This document shows, in pieces, positions 32,193 to 38,801 of a DNA stretch of 38,801 nt (positions are counted from its first letter, which is position 1; every line of letters starts with the position of its first letter). Under the pieces are notes generated by a model that was given only the letters and a program-made list of their open reading frames with translations, ran no database searches and had not been told where the DNA came from. The position numbers were made by a program, and so were the translations under genes. The DNA comes from Methanomicrobia archaeon (GTDB lineage Archaea > Halobacteriota > Bog-38 > Methanoflorentales > Methanoflorentaceae). The stretch lies in the NCBI GenBank assembly GCA_015661395.1, contig JACWML010000011.1, forward strand, positions 1-38,801. The letters are read 5' to 3'.

Positions 32193-33104
32193 ATGAGCCA
32201 AACCAGGAGGGTTGTAAGGAGTTGGAAGAGCGTGCCCACCATCGAAGGGGCAGGAGTCCATTTGAAGCGGGCGCTTGGTTTTCAAGGGTCATCCCCGGAA
32301 CTCGATCCGTTCCTTCTGCTGGATGACTTCCATAGTCACACTCCGTCAGAATATCTGCCCGGGTTTCCCTGGCACCCGCACCGCGGAATGGAAACCGTGA
32401 CCTACGTTTTGGAAGGAACGGTCGCGCACGGTGATAGCATGGGGAATAGGGGGACTATCGGCGCTGGCGACATGCAGTGGATGACCGCCGGCAGCGGAAT
32501 AATCCACCAGGAGATGCCGGAAGGCGGGGCAGATGGTCGCCTGTGGGGCTTGCAGCTGTGGACCAACCTTCCTCGCTCCCACAAAATGATGACGCCTCGT
32601 TATCGGGAGATTAAAGCTGAAGACATCCCAGAAGTCGTTCTTAATTCCGGTTCTCGCATAAAGGTGATCTGTGGTACAGTGGACGGGACGCGCGGGCCGG
32701 TTCAGGACATAATCGCCGAGCCAGAATACCTTGATATCACCGTGCCCCCTCATTCCCGTCTCCAGCACCGCGTTACGGACGGCTATACGGCACTCGCTTA
32801 TGTGCTCGGGGGGGCCGCTTATTTTGATGAAGAGTCGGAATCACCGTCTGATACAGTCAGCAGAGGCGCATTACAGCGGGAGCCGCGAGGGAGCTTACAC
32901 GGTCCGGAGAGCATAATCGAGTACGAGCGTGAACGGGATGAGATATCAGTAAGCACCGAAAATGAGGGGGCACGCTTTATCCTCATCACCGGACAACCCA
33001 TTGGCGAGCCCGTTGCGTGGGCTGGTCCCATCGTAATGAATACGCAAGAAGAGCTTCGCACAGCTTTCCAAGAGTATCGCGACGGCACGTTTGTCAAAAA
33101 GTAG
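32193..33104 (+). CDS. pirin family protein
   Basis: 303 residues, standard length. Two cupin barrels; the N-terminal one has FPWHPHRGMETVTYVLEGTV and SGIIHQEMPE, giving the metal ligands His61, His63, His105 and Glu107. The C-terminal pirin domain contains LDITVPPHSRLQHRVTDGYT and ARFILITGQPIGEPVAWAGP. Pirins bind Fe and some act as quercetin dioxygenases or as redox sensors; the role in archaea is unclear. GAGGAG lies about 10 bp before the ATG. It stands alone in its strand block. Confidence 0.95.
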   Translation: MSQTRRVVRSWKSVPTIEGAGVHLKRALGFQGSSPELDPFLLLDDFHSHTPSEYLPGFPWHPHRGMETVTYVLEGTVAHGDSMGNRGTIGAGDMQWMTAGSGIIHQEMPEGGADGRLWGLQLWTNLPRSHKMMTPRYREIKAEDIPEVVLNSGSRIKVICGTVDGTRGPVQDIIAEPEYLDITVPPHSRLQHRVTDGYTALAYVLGGAAYFDEESESPSDTVSRGALQREPRGSLHGPESIIEYERERDEISVSTENEGARFILITGQPIGEPVAWAGPIVMNTQEELRTAFQEYRDGTFVKK

Positions 33105-33338
33105 AACGACTGTCGTGACCGGTTATTGCAGATCGCTCGTGCTGTCTGCGGTTTCTGTCCAACATAGCGCGGCAGTGGTGGATGATGTAAACACAGGCAC
33201 GACAGGGATGTATTGCAATGCGAAAAAAAAGCTGAGTACGTGCCCGCAAGTGTGTCAGGTGGGATTCTCAGGGACTTACAGTAGCGTTTCAACACTTGCG
33301 GCAATAGCGATTTAAGTCTAAAAAAGGAGTCTAGCATA

Positions 33339-33866
33339 ATGAGTTTTAGAGTGAGACGATGCTTAACGCCTCTTTTCTTTATTTTTCTTATTGTAGTGAG
33401 TGCTTTAGTTACCGCACAAGTAGGGATAGGCGTTTCACCAGCCCGTATTGATTTCGGCACGGTCGTACGTGGAGGTAATGCAGAGCGGGACGTGATACTC
33501 TACAACACCGGTGGCAATTCGACGCTCGCTTATTCTATCAGCTTCACGAATGTTACGAATACGAGCGGACAGCTAAGCGCGAGCCCAGCAAGCGTGACAA
33601 TCGCTCCAAACTCAAACGCAACGGTGGCCGTGAAGCTTGACGTACCGAGCGACGCTAAGGACGGCAATTTTAGCTCAAACATGCTCGTTAATACGTCATC
33701 GACGGTGCGCCCAGCGCTAAGCGCCAACATCACTTACACAGTCCAAGGTACCGCACCCGCACAAACAGCGCAAGGCGTAGACGTGCCCCTCGTTGCTGGG
33801 GCTCTTGGAGTCTTTGCGCTCGTGGCTATTGGAGCGGTTTATGTTATCTTACTAAGAGGAAAATGA
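33339..33866 (+). CDS. secreted Ig-like protein with C-terminal membrane anchor
   Basis: 175 residues. Signal peptide (about 1-26, LTPLFFIFLIVVSALVTAQ), then an Ig/CARDB-like beta domain (GVSPARIDFGTVVRGGNAER, VTIAPNSNATVAVKLDVPSD) with several N-x-S/T sites, a short linker, and a C-terminal helix (VPLVAGALGVFALVAIGAV) ending LLRGK. It should face the outside, held by one helix. GGAG lies 9 bp before the ATG. Its stop overlaps the start of a 31-codon ORF (ATGA), so it may be joined to the downstream radical SAM operon. Confidence 0.8.
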   Translation: MSFRVRRCLTPLFFIFLIVVSALVTAQVGIGVSPARIDFGTVVRGGNAERDVILYNTGGNSTLAYSISFTNVTNTSGQLSASPASVTIAPNSNATVAVKLDVPSDAKDGNFSSNMLVNTSSTVRPALSANITYTVQGTAPAQTAQGVDVPLVAGALGVFALVAIGAVYVILLRGK

Positions 33867-33958
33867 AGACTAACACTCATACCGATATTGAAACGACACG
33901 CGAGGCTATTGCTGACGATGAGATGCAGCAACATTTGAGTAGAGCATGCGTAAGGTGA
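33863..33958 (+). CDS. 31-residue ORF before the SPASM radical SAM gene
   Basis: ATG overlaps the previous stop (ATGA) with AGAGGA just upstream. It encodes MKTNTHTDIETTREAIADDE and MQQHLSRACVR, and overlaps the first codons of the radical SAM gene. Its size and position suit a precursor peptide, but the sequence shows no known leader motif. Could equally be a chance ORF or a leader peptide. Confidence 0.35.
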   Translation: MKTNTHTDIETTREAIADDEMQQHLSRACVR

Positions 33959-35085
33959 ACCGCTTGAGTTGCTTCACAAAAATGAAAGAAGATCTACCCT
34001 TGACCCACGCGGGAATGGCGGCGCAATTTGACCTCCAAAAACAGTATTATGCACAAGGAAAAGTCTTCATCCTCCAAATCGAATCAACCCTCCAATGTCC
34101 CCAACTATGTAACTATTGCTACGCAGGAAGCACCCCCGAGAGCCCTCAGGGGTTATCCTCCACAACTATTCGGCAGCTATTAGACGCTGCAGCCGCTTTG
34201 AAGGTGCAGATGATAGATTGGTTGGGGGGAGATGTCCTTATGCGGAGGGACTGGGAAGCCCTCTGTACCTACGCCACCAGCTTAGGTCTAATTAACAACA
34301 TCTGGACATCGGGCATCCCGCTCGCGAAACCGGGGGTCGCGGCAAGCGCGGTAAAAGCGACCCAAGGGGGTTTTATCTCGACGCATTTAGATTCGCTCGA
34401 TCCGGAACTCTACGGGATTCTGCATGGCGGGGAAAAACGTCGCGGAGATTCACGTAATATCGGATTAATCCTGAAAGGCATTAACAACTGCTTGGCAGCG
34501 GGGAAGGACCCGGGGGAGATGGTCAATTGCATCACCTATACGACCCCAGTGGCCGCTGGAGACGCGCGGGCGACAATCGCCTATTTTCAGGAAAAGTTCG
34601 GCATCAAGACTTGCGTCACATTATTCAACCCCGTGATCCACCGCATGGGAAATAGTTCTTGGGAACCGACCCCCGCCCAGATAAAGAACATCTTTACCTT
34701 CCGTGACCGAGTAAACTACCCGAACGACCCCTCGTGCGGGCCTATGGATGTTTCGAAATTTTATTGTGGAACGCTCGTATGTGTCACTGCTGGGGGATGG
34801 GTGGTCCCTTGTTCCGTGATCCGGACAGAGGAGTTTGGAAACGTGAATAAAGAAGAATTTTTAACCATTCTGGAGCGCGGGAGGCGGAGACTCGTATTTT
34901 TAGATTTCAGGGATCCTGCCAAACTCCCTGGCAATTGCAGCAGTTGCTGCAATAATTCCCATTGTTTCGGGTGTCGGAGTAGCGCCTATTATTACGCTGG
35001 CGACTTAATGGCTGCAGACCCCAAGTGTTTTCAATATAACCAATGTTCCACGAAAAAGAAGGGATCTGATTCAAATGGATGTTAG
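33946..35085 (+). CDS. radical SAM protein with SPASM-type C-terminus
   Basis: 379 residues from ATG 33946; a later start at MKEDLPL (33982) is possible, and neither has a strong ribosome site. Radical SAM cluster: LQCPQLCNYCYAG (Cys51, 55, 58). C-terminal auxiliary cysteines: KFYCGTLVCVTAGGWVVPCS, NCSSCCNNSHCFGCRSSAYY, DPKCFQYNQC, the SPASM layout of peptide- or tetrapyrrole-modifying enzymes (the GCRSSAYYYAGDLMAADPKC stretch recalls the NirJ/AhbC/AhbD side of the family). It is first in an overlapping operon with a methyltransferase and a DUF2064 protein. Substrate unknown. Confidence 0.9.
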   Translation: MRKVNRLSCFTKMKEDLPLTHAGMAAQFDLQKQYYAQGKVFILQIESTLQCPQLCNYCYAGSTPESPQGLSSTTIRQLLDAAAALKVQMIDWLGGDVLMRRDWEALCTYATSLGLINNIWTSGIPLAKPGVAASAVKATQGGFISTHLDSLDPELYGILHGGEKRRGDSRNIGLILKGINNCLAAGKDPGEMVNCITYTTPVAAGDARATIAYFQEKFGIKTCVTLFNPVIHRMGNSSWEPTPAQIKNIFTFRDRVNYPNDPSCGPMDVSKFYCGTLVCVTAGGWVVPCSVIRTEEFGNVNKEEFLTILERGRRRLVFLDFRDPAKLPGNCSSCCNNSHCFGCRSSAYYYAGDLMAADPKCFQYNQCSTKKKGSDSNGC

Positions 35086-35896
35086 AGAGAGGATGAATAG
35101 ACAATATGACTTTAGCGTTAACGACGTGAGTGCCGTTTACGCTGGACCAGGCGGAAAACTGTGGGAACTTTTAATGGGTGAAGAGATCCACGTCGGTGGG
35201 GCCGAACAGACAGATTACTTAGCAAAGAAAGTCGGCATTGATGGGAGAGGCAAGGATCTCGTCCTCTTAGACATATGTTCTGCCCTCGGCGGTCCTGCCC
35301 GGCACCTGGTCGAAAAATATGGCATCAGAGTCATCGGAGTGGATATCACGCCGGAAATGATCGCAGAAGCCCAAAAGCGGACCATAGGTAAACCCTTCAA
35401 GGACAAGATCGAATATCGCTACGGTTCCGCCCTAGACTTGCCCGCTCACGCGAAATCCTTTGATATCGTGTGGGGTCAAGATTCCTGGTGCTATGTCAGA
35501 GACAAGAAACGGCTCATCGAAGAAACGGCACGAGTACTCAAGTCCGGGGGGACTTTGGCGTTTACGGATTGGATTTGGGGTTCGGTACAAGCCCCCCCAA
35601 ATGAGGCGGATTTCCTCATGGCGTTTATGGTATTTCCCGATTTGCAGACCTTAGATGGATATGCAAATTTGATTCGGGCAGCAGGATTGAAATTAAAAGA
35701 ACAAGAAGACCTGAGTGTTGATTTCGCGCAGAATATGGATCAATACTTGGTTACCCTAAAGAAGAACAAGGGGAATATCATTGCAGGCTTTGGCAATGAT
35801 CTGTATAATGAAGCGGAAAAGGGCATAATAGCTTGGAATAAGGCCGCCCACGAAAAAAAAGTTGGAAGAGGACTCTGGATTGCAACTAAAACATGA
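35075..35896 (+). CDS. class I SAM-dependent methyltransferase
   Basis: 273 residues, overlapping the radical SAM gene by 11 bp. Motif I is LVLLDICSALGGPARHLVEK, motif II GIRVIGVDITPEMIAEAQKR, then FDIVWGQDSWCYVRDKKRLI and SGGTLAFTDWIWG. The overall pattern is that of small-molecule N-methyltransferases such as phosphoethanolamine or sarcosine/dimethylglycine types; it lacks the clear arsenite-binding cysteine set of ArsM as far as I can judge. The YDFSVNDVSAVYAGPGGKLW start is typical of one archaeal/bacterial subgroup. Co-expressed with the flanking genes. Confidence 0.9.
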   Translation: MDVRERMNRQYDFSVNDVSAVYAGPGGKLWELLMGEEIHVGGAEQTDYLAKKVGIDGRGKDLVLLDICSALGGPARHLVEKYGIRVIGVDITPEMIAEAQKRTIGKPFKDKIEYRYGSALDLPAHAKSFDIVWGQDSWCYVRDKKRLIEETARVLKSGGTLAFTDWIWGSVQAPPNEADFLMAFMVFPDLQTLDGYANLIRAAGLKLKEQEDLSVDFAQNMDQYLVTLKKNKGNIIAGFGNDLYNEAEKGIIAWNKAAHEKKVGRGLWIATKT

Positions 35897-36728
35897 ATCT
35901 GTCGGACCGAAGTCTCGCGGAACAGAACATGGATCAATAAAGAATGTCGTTATCATATTTTCTAAGGTTCCGGTGGCCGGGATCGTAAAAACTCGCCTTA
36001 TCCAAGACTCCAGTTTAGATGCAGAGGCTGCTGCCTTACTCGCCCAGGCGATGTTGAAGGATACAATAGTACTTTCCGCCGAAAGTAACGCGAGCGAAAT
36101 CGTGATTGGATTTACCCCTGCAGACGAACGGGAATCCATGGAGCGGATTGTAAAGGAAGTCGTGAAGGAGAGGCATTTGGAAAGACCTATTACATTTCTC
36201 ACCCAAAGCGGCACGAATTTTGACGAGCGATTTGGATCCGTGGTCTCCGCAGCTTTTGCCATGGGCTCGGAAAATTTAGTAATTTTGGGCGAAGACCTCC
36301 CTTATTTACCCCCGCATATTATAAACAGCGCATTCTCATTTCTCATGGAAGATAGGAGCAATAATTCCGTAGTTCTCGGTCCCGCTGGCGAGGGGGGCAT
36401 TTATCTCGTGGGAATTACACGGCATTTCGATCCGGAATATTTTTCAAAATACCAGCTGTTTTCCGGGGGCGTAGAAATCTCTCAATTCATAACACTTTGT
36501 AAAAATGAAGGAAGGGTTCTAAAACTACTCCCCGCATTCACTGATGTTGATATTGAAGGAGATCTGGTCTCCCTCCTGCTTTATGTTGATGCTATGAAAA
36601 TCGCAAAGAAGTTCGAAGGGTTTTATTTCCCTAGTTACACCGCAGATGCAATAACCCAGCTCAGATTGATCGTCTTGGAGCATAGAGGAGGAACTAGACA
36701 TCGAAGGATTGGCATAATGCGAGCGTGA
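35862..36728 (+). CDS. DUF2064 (glycosyltransferase-A-like) protein
   Basis: Up to 288 residues from TTG 35862, overlapping the methyltransferase by 35 bp; a shorter start at TTG 35880 or later is likely, because the family begins near KNVVIIFSKVPVAGIVKTRL. Further motifs are FDERFGSVVSAAFAMGSENL, VILGEDLPYLPPHIINSAF and VVLGPAGEGGIYLVGITR, ending FTDVDIEGDL. The family (TIGR04282-like) has a nucleotide-sugar fold and sits in some arsenosugar and other biosynthetic clusters. Here it probably completes a three-enzyme pathway. The specific product is unknown. Confidence 0.85.
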   Translation: MEEDSGLQLKHESVGPKSRGTEHGSIKNVVIIFSKVPVAGIVKTRLIQDSSLDAEAAALLAQAMLKDTIVLSAESNASEIVIGFTPADERESMERIVKEVVKERHLERPITFLTQSGTNFDERFGSVVSAAFAMGSENLVILGEDLPYLPPHIINSAFSFLMEDRSNNSVVLGPAGEGGIYLVGITRHFDPEYFSKYQLFSGGVEISQFITLCKNEGRVLKLLPAFTDVDIEGDLVSLLLYVDAMKIAKKFEGFYFPSYTADAITQLRLIVLEHRGGTRHRRIGIMRA

Positions 36729-37062
36729 GCGGATTGTTAATTTAGTTATCACTATAACTCTAAATGAGGCCACAAATCTTTCCATAACAATACAGAAAGC
36801 CCGAGAAGCGTCCCAGACTCCAAAAGCGTGGGTTTGTCCAAGGTGTGCTTGCATGGTATTCCGACACGATCGAGCAGCCAAGCGGCACGTCTAAACACCG
36901 CACCAACTATGACGGAAATAGGACGAGTGTCCAAGCGCACTAAAGCAATTGTTGCTTTATTACTTGCTCGAACGCTAATGCATTCTCTTTCGGCTTATGT
37001 ATATGAAGAAAGATAAGCAGTTGAAAAAGAAATCTTAACACTCTGTCACCTAATTCCTTGCC
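36729..37062. other. 334-bp gap, possible gene relic
   Basis: A plus-strand frame (about 36733-36895) reads IVNLVITITLNEATNLSITI and later WVCPRCACMVFRHDRAAKRH, which looks like a C2H2-type finger, but it has no start codon after the upstream TAA. It may be a broken zinc-finger gene. The last 60 bp before 37063 are AT-rich and may hold the promoter of the glycosyltransferase. Confidence 0.3.
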
Positions 37063-38124
37063 GTGATAGACGCAGAACCTCTAATTACCGTCATTATCCC
37101 AACGTTTCGCAGGCCGAAGTTGTTACGAAGAGCGATCTTGAGTGTACTAAACCAAACGTTTCCAGCATTTCAGGTATGCGTATACGATGACGCCTCAAGT
37201 GATACTACGCAAAAAGTGGTGACTGAACTAGCGGAAGCTGATTCAAGAATCAAGTATTACTGTCACGAACAGAACATAGGCGTTGTGGCAAATTTCAATT
37301 ATGGACTAAAAGAGGTGAATACCCCTTTTTTTTCGTTTCTCAGTGATGATGACGTACTTTTGCCACATTTTTTTGAGGTGGCCATGCAGTCTCTCAGCTC
37401 TAATCCTGATGTCATGTTTTATGCAGGGTTGACCATCCAAGTTAAAGATGACAAGATCATCGGTATTTCGAAAAACGGTGGTCGCTTTGGATATTTGTCC
37501 CCTCCTGATGGTCTACTAGACATATTGGATCATCAATTAATGTGGAATTCGATTGTTTTCAGATCAAAGGTTGTGGATTGCGTTGGCTTATTAGACACTG
37601 GCGTGGGTGGACCAGCAGACATAGACTTTGAGTTCCGCGTTGCAGCGTATCATCCAGTTATTATCTCAAATGAACCGAGTGCAATTTACATGCTGCACAC
37701 ACAAAATTTCTATGCCCGTTCGTCTGATTATAGATTATATTTGCCTGGGTTCAAACTTATTATTAATAGAATGATGTCAGATGAATCTCTCTCATCGGAT
37801 ACCAGGATTCAAATCAAGAATAGACTTAATGCGTGGTTAGCTAACATTCTTATCGCGCTAGCAGTGCGAGCAAGCCTGAAGGGAGAGTTTGACAATGTCT
37901 CTGCTATTGCGGAAATATTGATGCGTTTCTGCAATAGAAAAGCGAAGGCTCTTCTTCTTGTTGGCCGATTAAGACTTAAAGAATCAAGTGAGCCAGCCTT
38001 TTTTTTGGTCAGTTGGATAGAACGGTGGTTACGGTTCATTTTTCCACTTAACATAATAAACAAGATAAAACTTAAACAGCTTCAAAGGAAATATGGAGAA
38101 TATTTGCGCTACCTTGATACGTGA
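37063..38124 (+). CDS. family 2 glycosyltransferase
   Basis: 353 residues from GTG 37063. GT-A motifs: PLITVIIPTFRRPKLLRRAI, VCVYDDASSDTTQKVV, NIGVVANFNYGL and FFSFLSDDDVLLPHFF, where SDDD is the metal/nucleotide-sugar site. The middle (GVGGPADIDFEFRVAAYHPV) carries the acceptor-side acidic pair. The C-terminal third is helical and basic, likely membrane-associating, with no clear membrane helix. It probably adds a sugar to a glycan or lipid. It is separated from the DUF2064 operon by 334 bp. No Shine-Dalgarno seen. Confidence 0.92.
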   Translation: MIDAEPLITVIIPTFRRPKLLRRAILSVLNQTFPAFQVCVYDDASSDTTQKVVTELAEADSRIKYYCHEQNIGVVANFNYGLKEVNTPFFSFLSDDDVLLPHFFEVAMQSLSSNPDVMFYAGLTIQVKDDKIIGISKNGGRFGYLSPPDGLLDILDHQLMWNSIVFRSKVVDCVGLLDTGVGGPADIDFEFRVAAYHPVIISNEPSAIYMLHTQNFYARSSDYRLYLPGFKLIINRMMSDESLSSDTRIQIKNRLNAWLANILIALAVRASLKGEFDNVSAIAEILMRFCNRKAKALLLVGRLRLKESSEPAFFLVSWIERWLRFIFPLNIINKIKLKQLQRKYGEYLRYLDT

Positions 38125-38362
38125 CGAGATTTCTTTTTGATACGCGAGCCCCGAGCCGCTAGCAACTTTCGTTCTCGTCTTTTCGCAAAAATAACCGCTT
38201 AGAATAGCACCAATATGTCTTTCAGAATTGGATTTCAGCGAGAGGCGTATTGACAGCATCCTGTCAGCTAAACGCTTTGTTCTCTAAGCAAAACGGCAGC
38301 GGTGTAAAAAAACATTGCGACCGCAACGCCCATCTTGCCCAGTGTTTTGTTCCGTTCCCTGC

Positions 38363-38438
38363 TAGTCGATTTGTCTTAGTCGATTTTGGAAACCGGCGGA
38401 TTTGAAAGATGATGCCTAATCGACAAATAAATCGATTT
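38363..38438. promoter_or_regulatory. cluster of GTCGATT boxes upstream of the MetE-like gene
   Basis: GTCGATT occurs at 38365 and 38380 (15 bp apart, within TAGTCGATTT copies) and inverted as AATCGAC at 38418; a palindrome AAATCGATTT follows at 38429. The cluster lies 95-170 bp before the start of the last gene and could be an operator. The rest of 38125-38531 shows no gene. Confidence 0.35.
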
Positions 38439-38531
38439 ATGACAAAAAAAGATTTATCAATCTTGTTGGAGGCCGAGGCGAAATAAAGAACAGCTGAAAG
38501 CTACTTGAACGTGTATAACAAATGTATTACG

Positions 38532-38801
38532 ATGTCTGTACTTCCAGCACACCAGACGACCATGATGGGCAGTATGCCCCATTTGACCCCCAAAGAGGCT
38601 CTTCAGGCGCTTGAACAAGTTCCACTCACTATTCCAGCCTGGCCGCAGTTGCCGAGACGGTCATTTAAGGAAGCCTTGATTCCTCAGTACACCGAAGCGT
38701 TTCCGGGTATTCGAGTTGATGAGGTCGCGAAGCGCATCTGGGTGCAGGTTGATGACGACCTGCCCAACGCCATGGTTGAGTTTTATGAACACCTTGTCGC
38801 G
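38532..38801 (+). CDS. MetE/UROD-like protein, 5' part only
   Basis: 90 codons from ATG 38532, open to the window edge. The start VLPAHQTTMMGSMPHLTPKE, then EQVPLTIPAWPQLPRRSFKE and IPQYTEAFPGIRVDE, fits the UROD/MetE-like (cobalamin-independent methionine synthase C-domain) proteins, which bind a methyl donor and zinc-activated thiol. Catalytic residues lie beyond the edge. No strong Shine-Dalgarno. A GTCGATT box cluster lies upstream. Confidence 0.75.
   Translation, partial: MSVLPAHQTTMMGSMPHLTPKEALQALEQVPLTIPAWPQLPRRSFKEALIPQYTEAFPGIRVDEVAKRIWVQVDDDLPNAMVEFYEHLVA

Noticed and set aside
32819-33460. 213-codon minus-strand ORF overlapping pirin and the 33339 gene
   Set aside because: Covers the ends of two well-supported genes and the gap between them; composition is not coding-like.
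33946-36728. Arsenosugar biosynthesis cluster
   Set aside because: DUF2064 and a methyltransferase fit, but the radical SAM protein has SPASM cysteines and lacks the ArsS-type motif, and the methyltransferase does not show an ArsM cysteine set.
36733-36895. C2H2-like finger frame between DUF2064 and the glycosyltransferase
   Set aside because: No start codon after the upstream TAA and no ribosome site; kept only as a possible relic.

Overview
The window looks like chromosomal DNA of a euryarchaeon of the methanogen / methane-oxidising type. The signs are an archaeal TATA-binding protein (15305-15865), a DUF2111 protein (a family I know from H4MPT-using methanogens), archaeal Lrp/AsnC and PadR regulators, a surface protein with a PEF-CTERM sorting tail (27847-29109), TATA-like boxes close to start codons, and frequent GTG/TTG starts. 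AMP-forming acetyl-CoA synthetase and a SatP-type acetate transporter lie together at the left edge. I saw no tRNA, rRNA, CRISPR array or intact transposase.

Layout. 1-2026: acetate uptake and activation. 2.6-6.7 kb: small enzymes and unknowns (Ig-like protein, DUF2111, SnoaL-like, VOC, SRPBCC). 6.7-7.6 kb: a gene-poor stretch with a decayed gene copy, short repeats and a small ORF. 7.6-10.9 kb: a cupredoxin lipoprotein, a membrane protein, then three genes joined by 4-bp overlaps and ending in a B12-binding radical SAM enzyme that carries an apparent +1 frameshift in a run of C. 11.2-13.6 kb: a CDF metal transporter, a coiled-coil gene and a prenyltransferase-repeat gene interrupted by one in-frame TAG. 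14.1-15.9 kb: small zinc-finger protein, a PadR/DUF5320 pair with a palindromic operator, and TBP. 16.5-19.5 kb: a tight operon of Lrp regulator, a PRC/MgtE_N/CBS protein without a channel, and a divergent Nramp-like transporter. 19.6-27.2 kb: small membrane and zinc proteins, DUF998, MsrAB, DUF1003, a frameshifted SPL-like radical SAM gene and a decayed staygreen (SGR) gene. 27.2-30.5 kb: secreted proteins bounded by short hairpin repeats. 30.5-32.1 kb: an AT-rich nitroreductase-like gene and gene fragments. 32.2-38.8 kb: pirin, a secreted Ig-like protein, an overlapping operon of SPASM radical SAM enzyme, methyltransferase and DUF2064 protein, a family 2 glycosyltransferase, and the start of a MetE/UROD-like gene.

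Two features stand out. First, gene decay is common: four scattered broken copies of one unknown family (about 6.8, 13.95, 16.2 and 20.0 kb), the SGR relic, a methyltransferase relic, a SnoaL fragment and several single frameshifts. Some frameshifts sit in homopolymers and could be assembly errors. Second, many small genes of 40-60 codons, several with strong Shine-Dalgarno sequences, lie in stretches that look empty at first sight: at least two encode membrane peptides and several are cysteine-rich. The most system-like candidates are the B12-radical SAM unit (8661-10897), the SPASM radical SAM / methyltransferase / DUF2064 operon with a 31-residue ORF directly in front of it (33863-36728), and the TAG-interrupted prenyltransferase-repeat gene.
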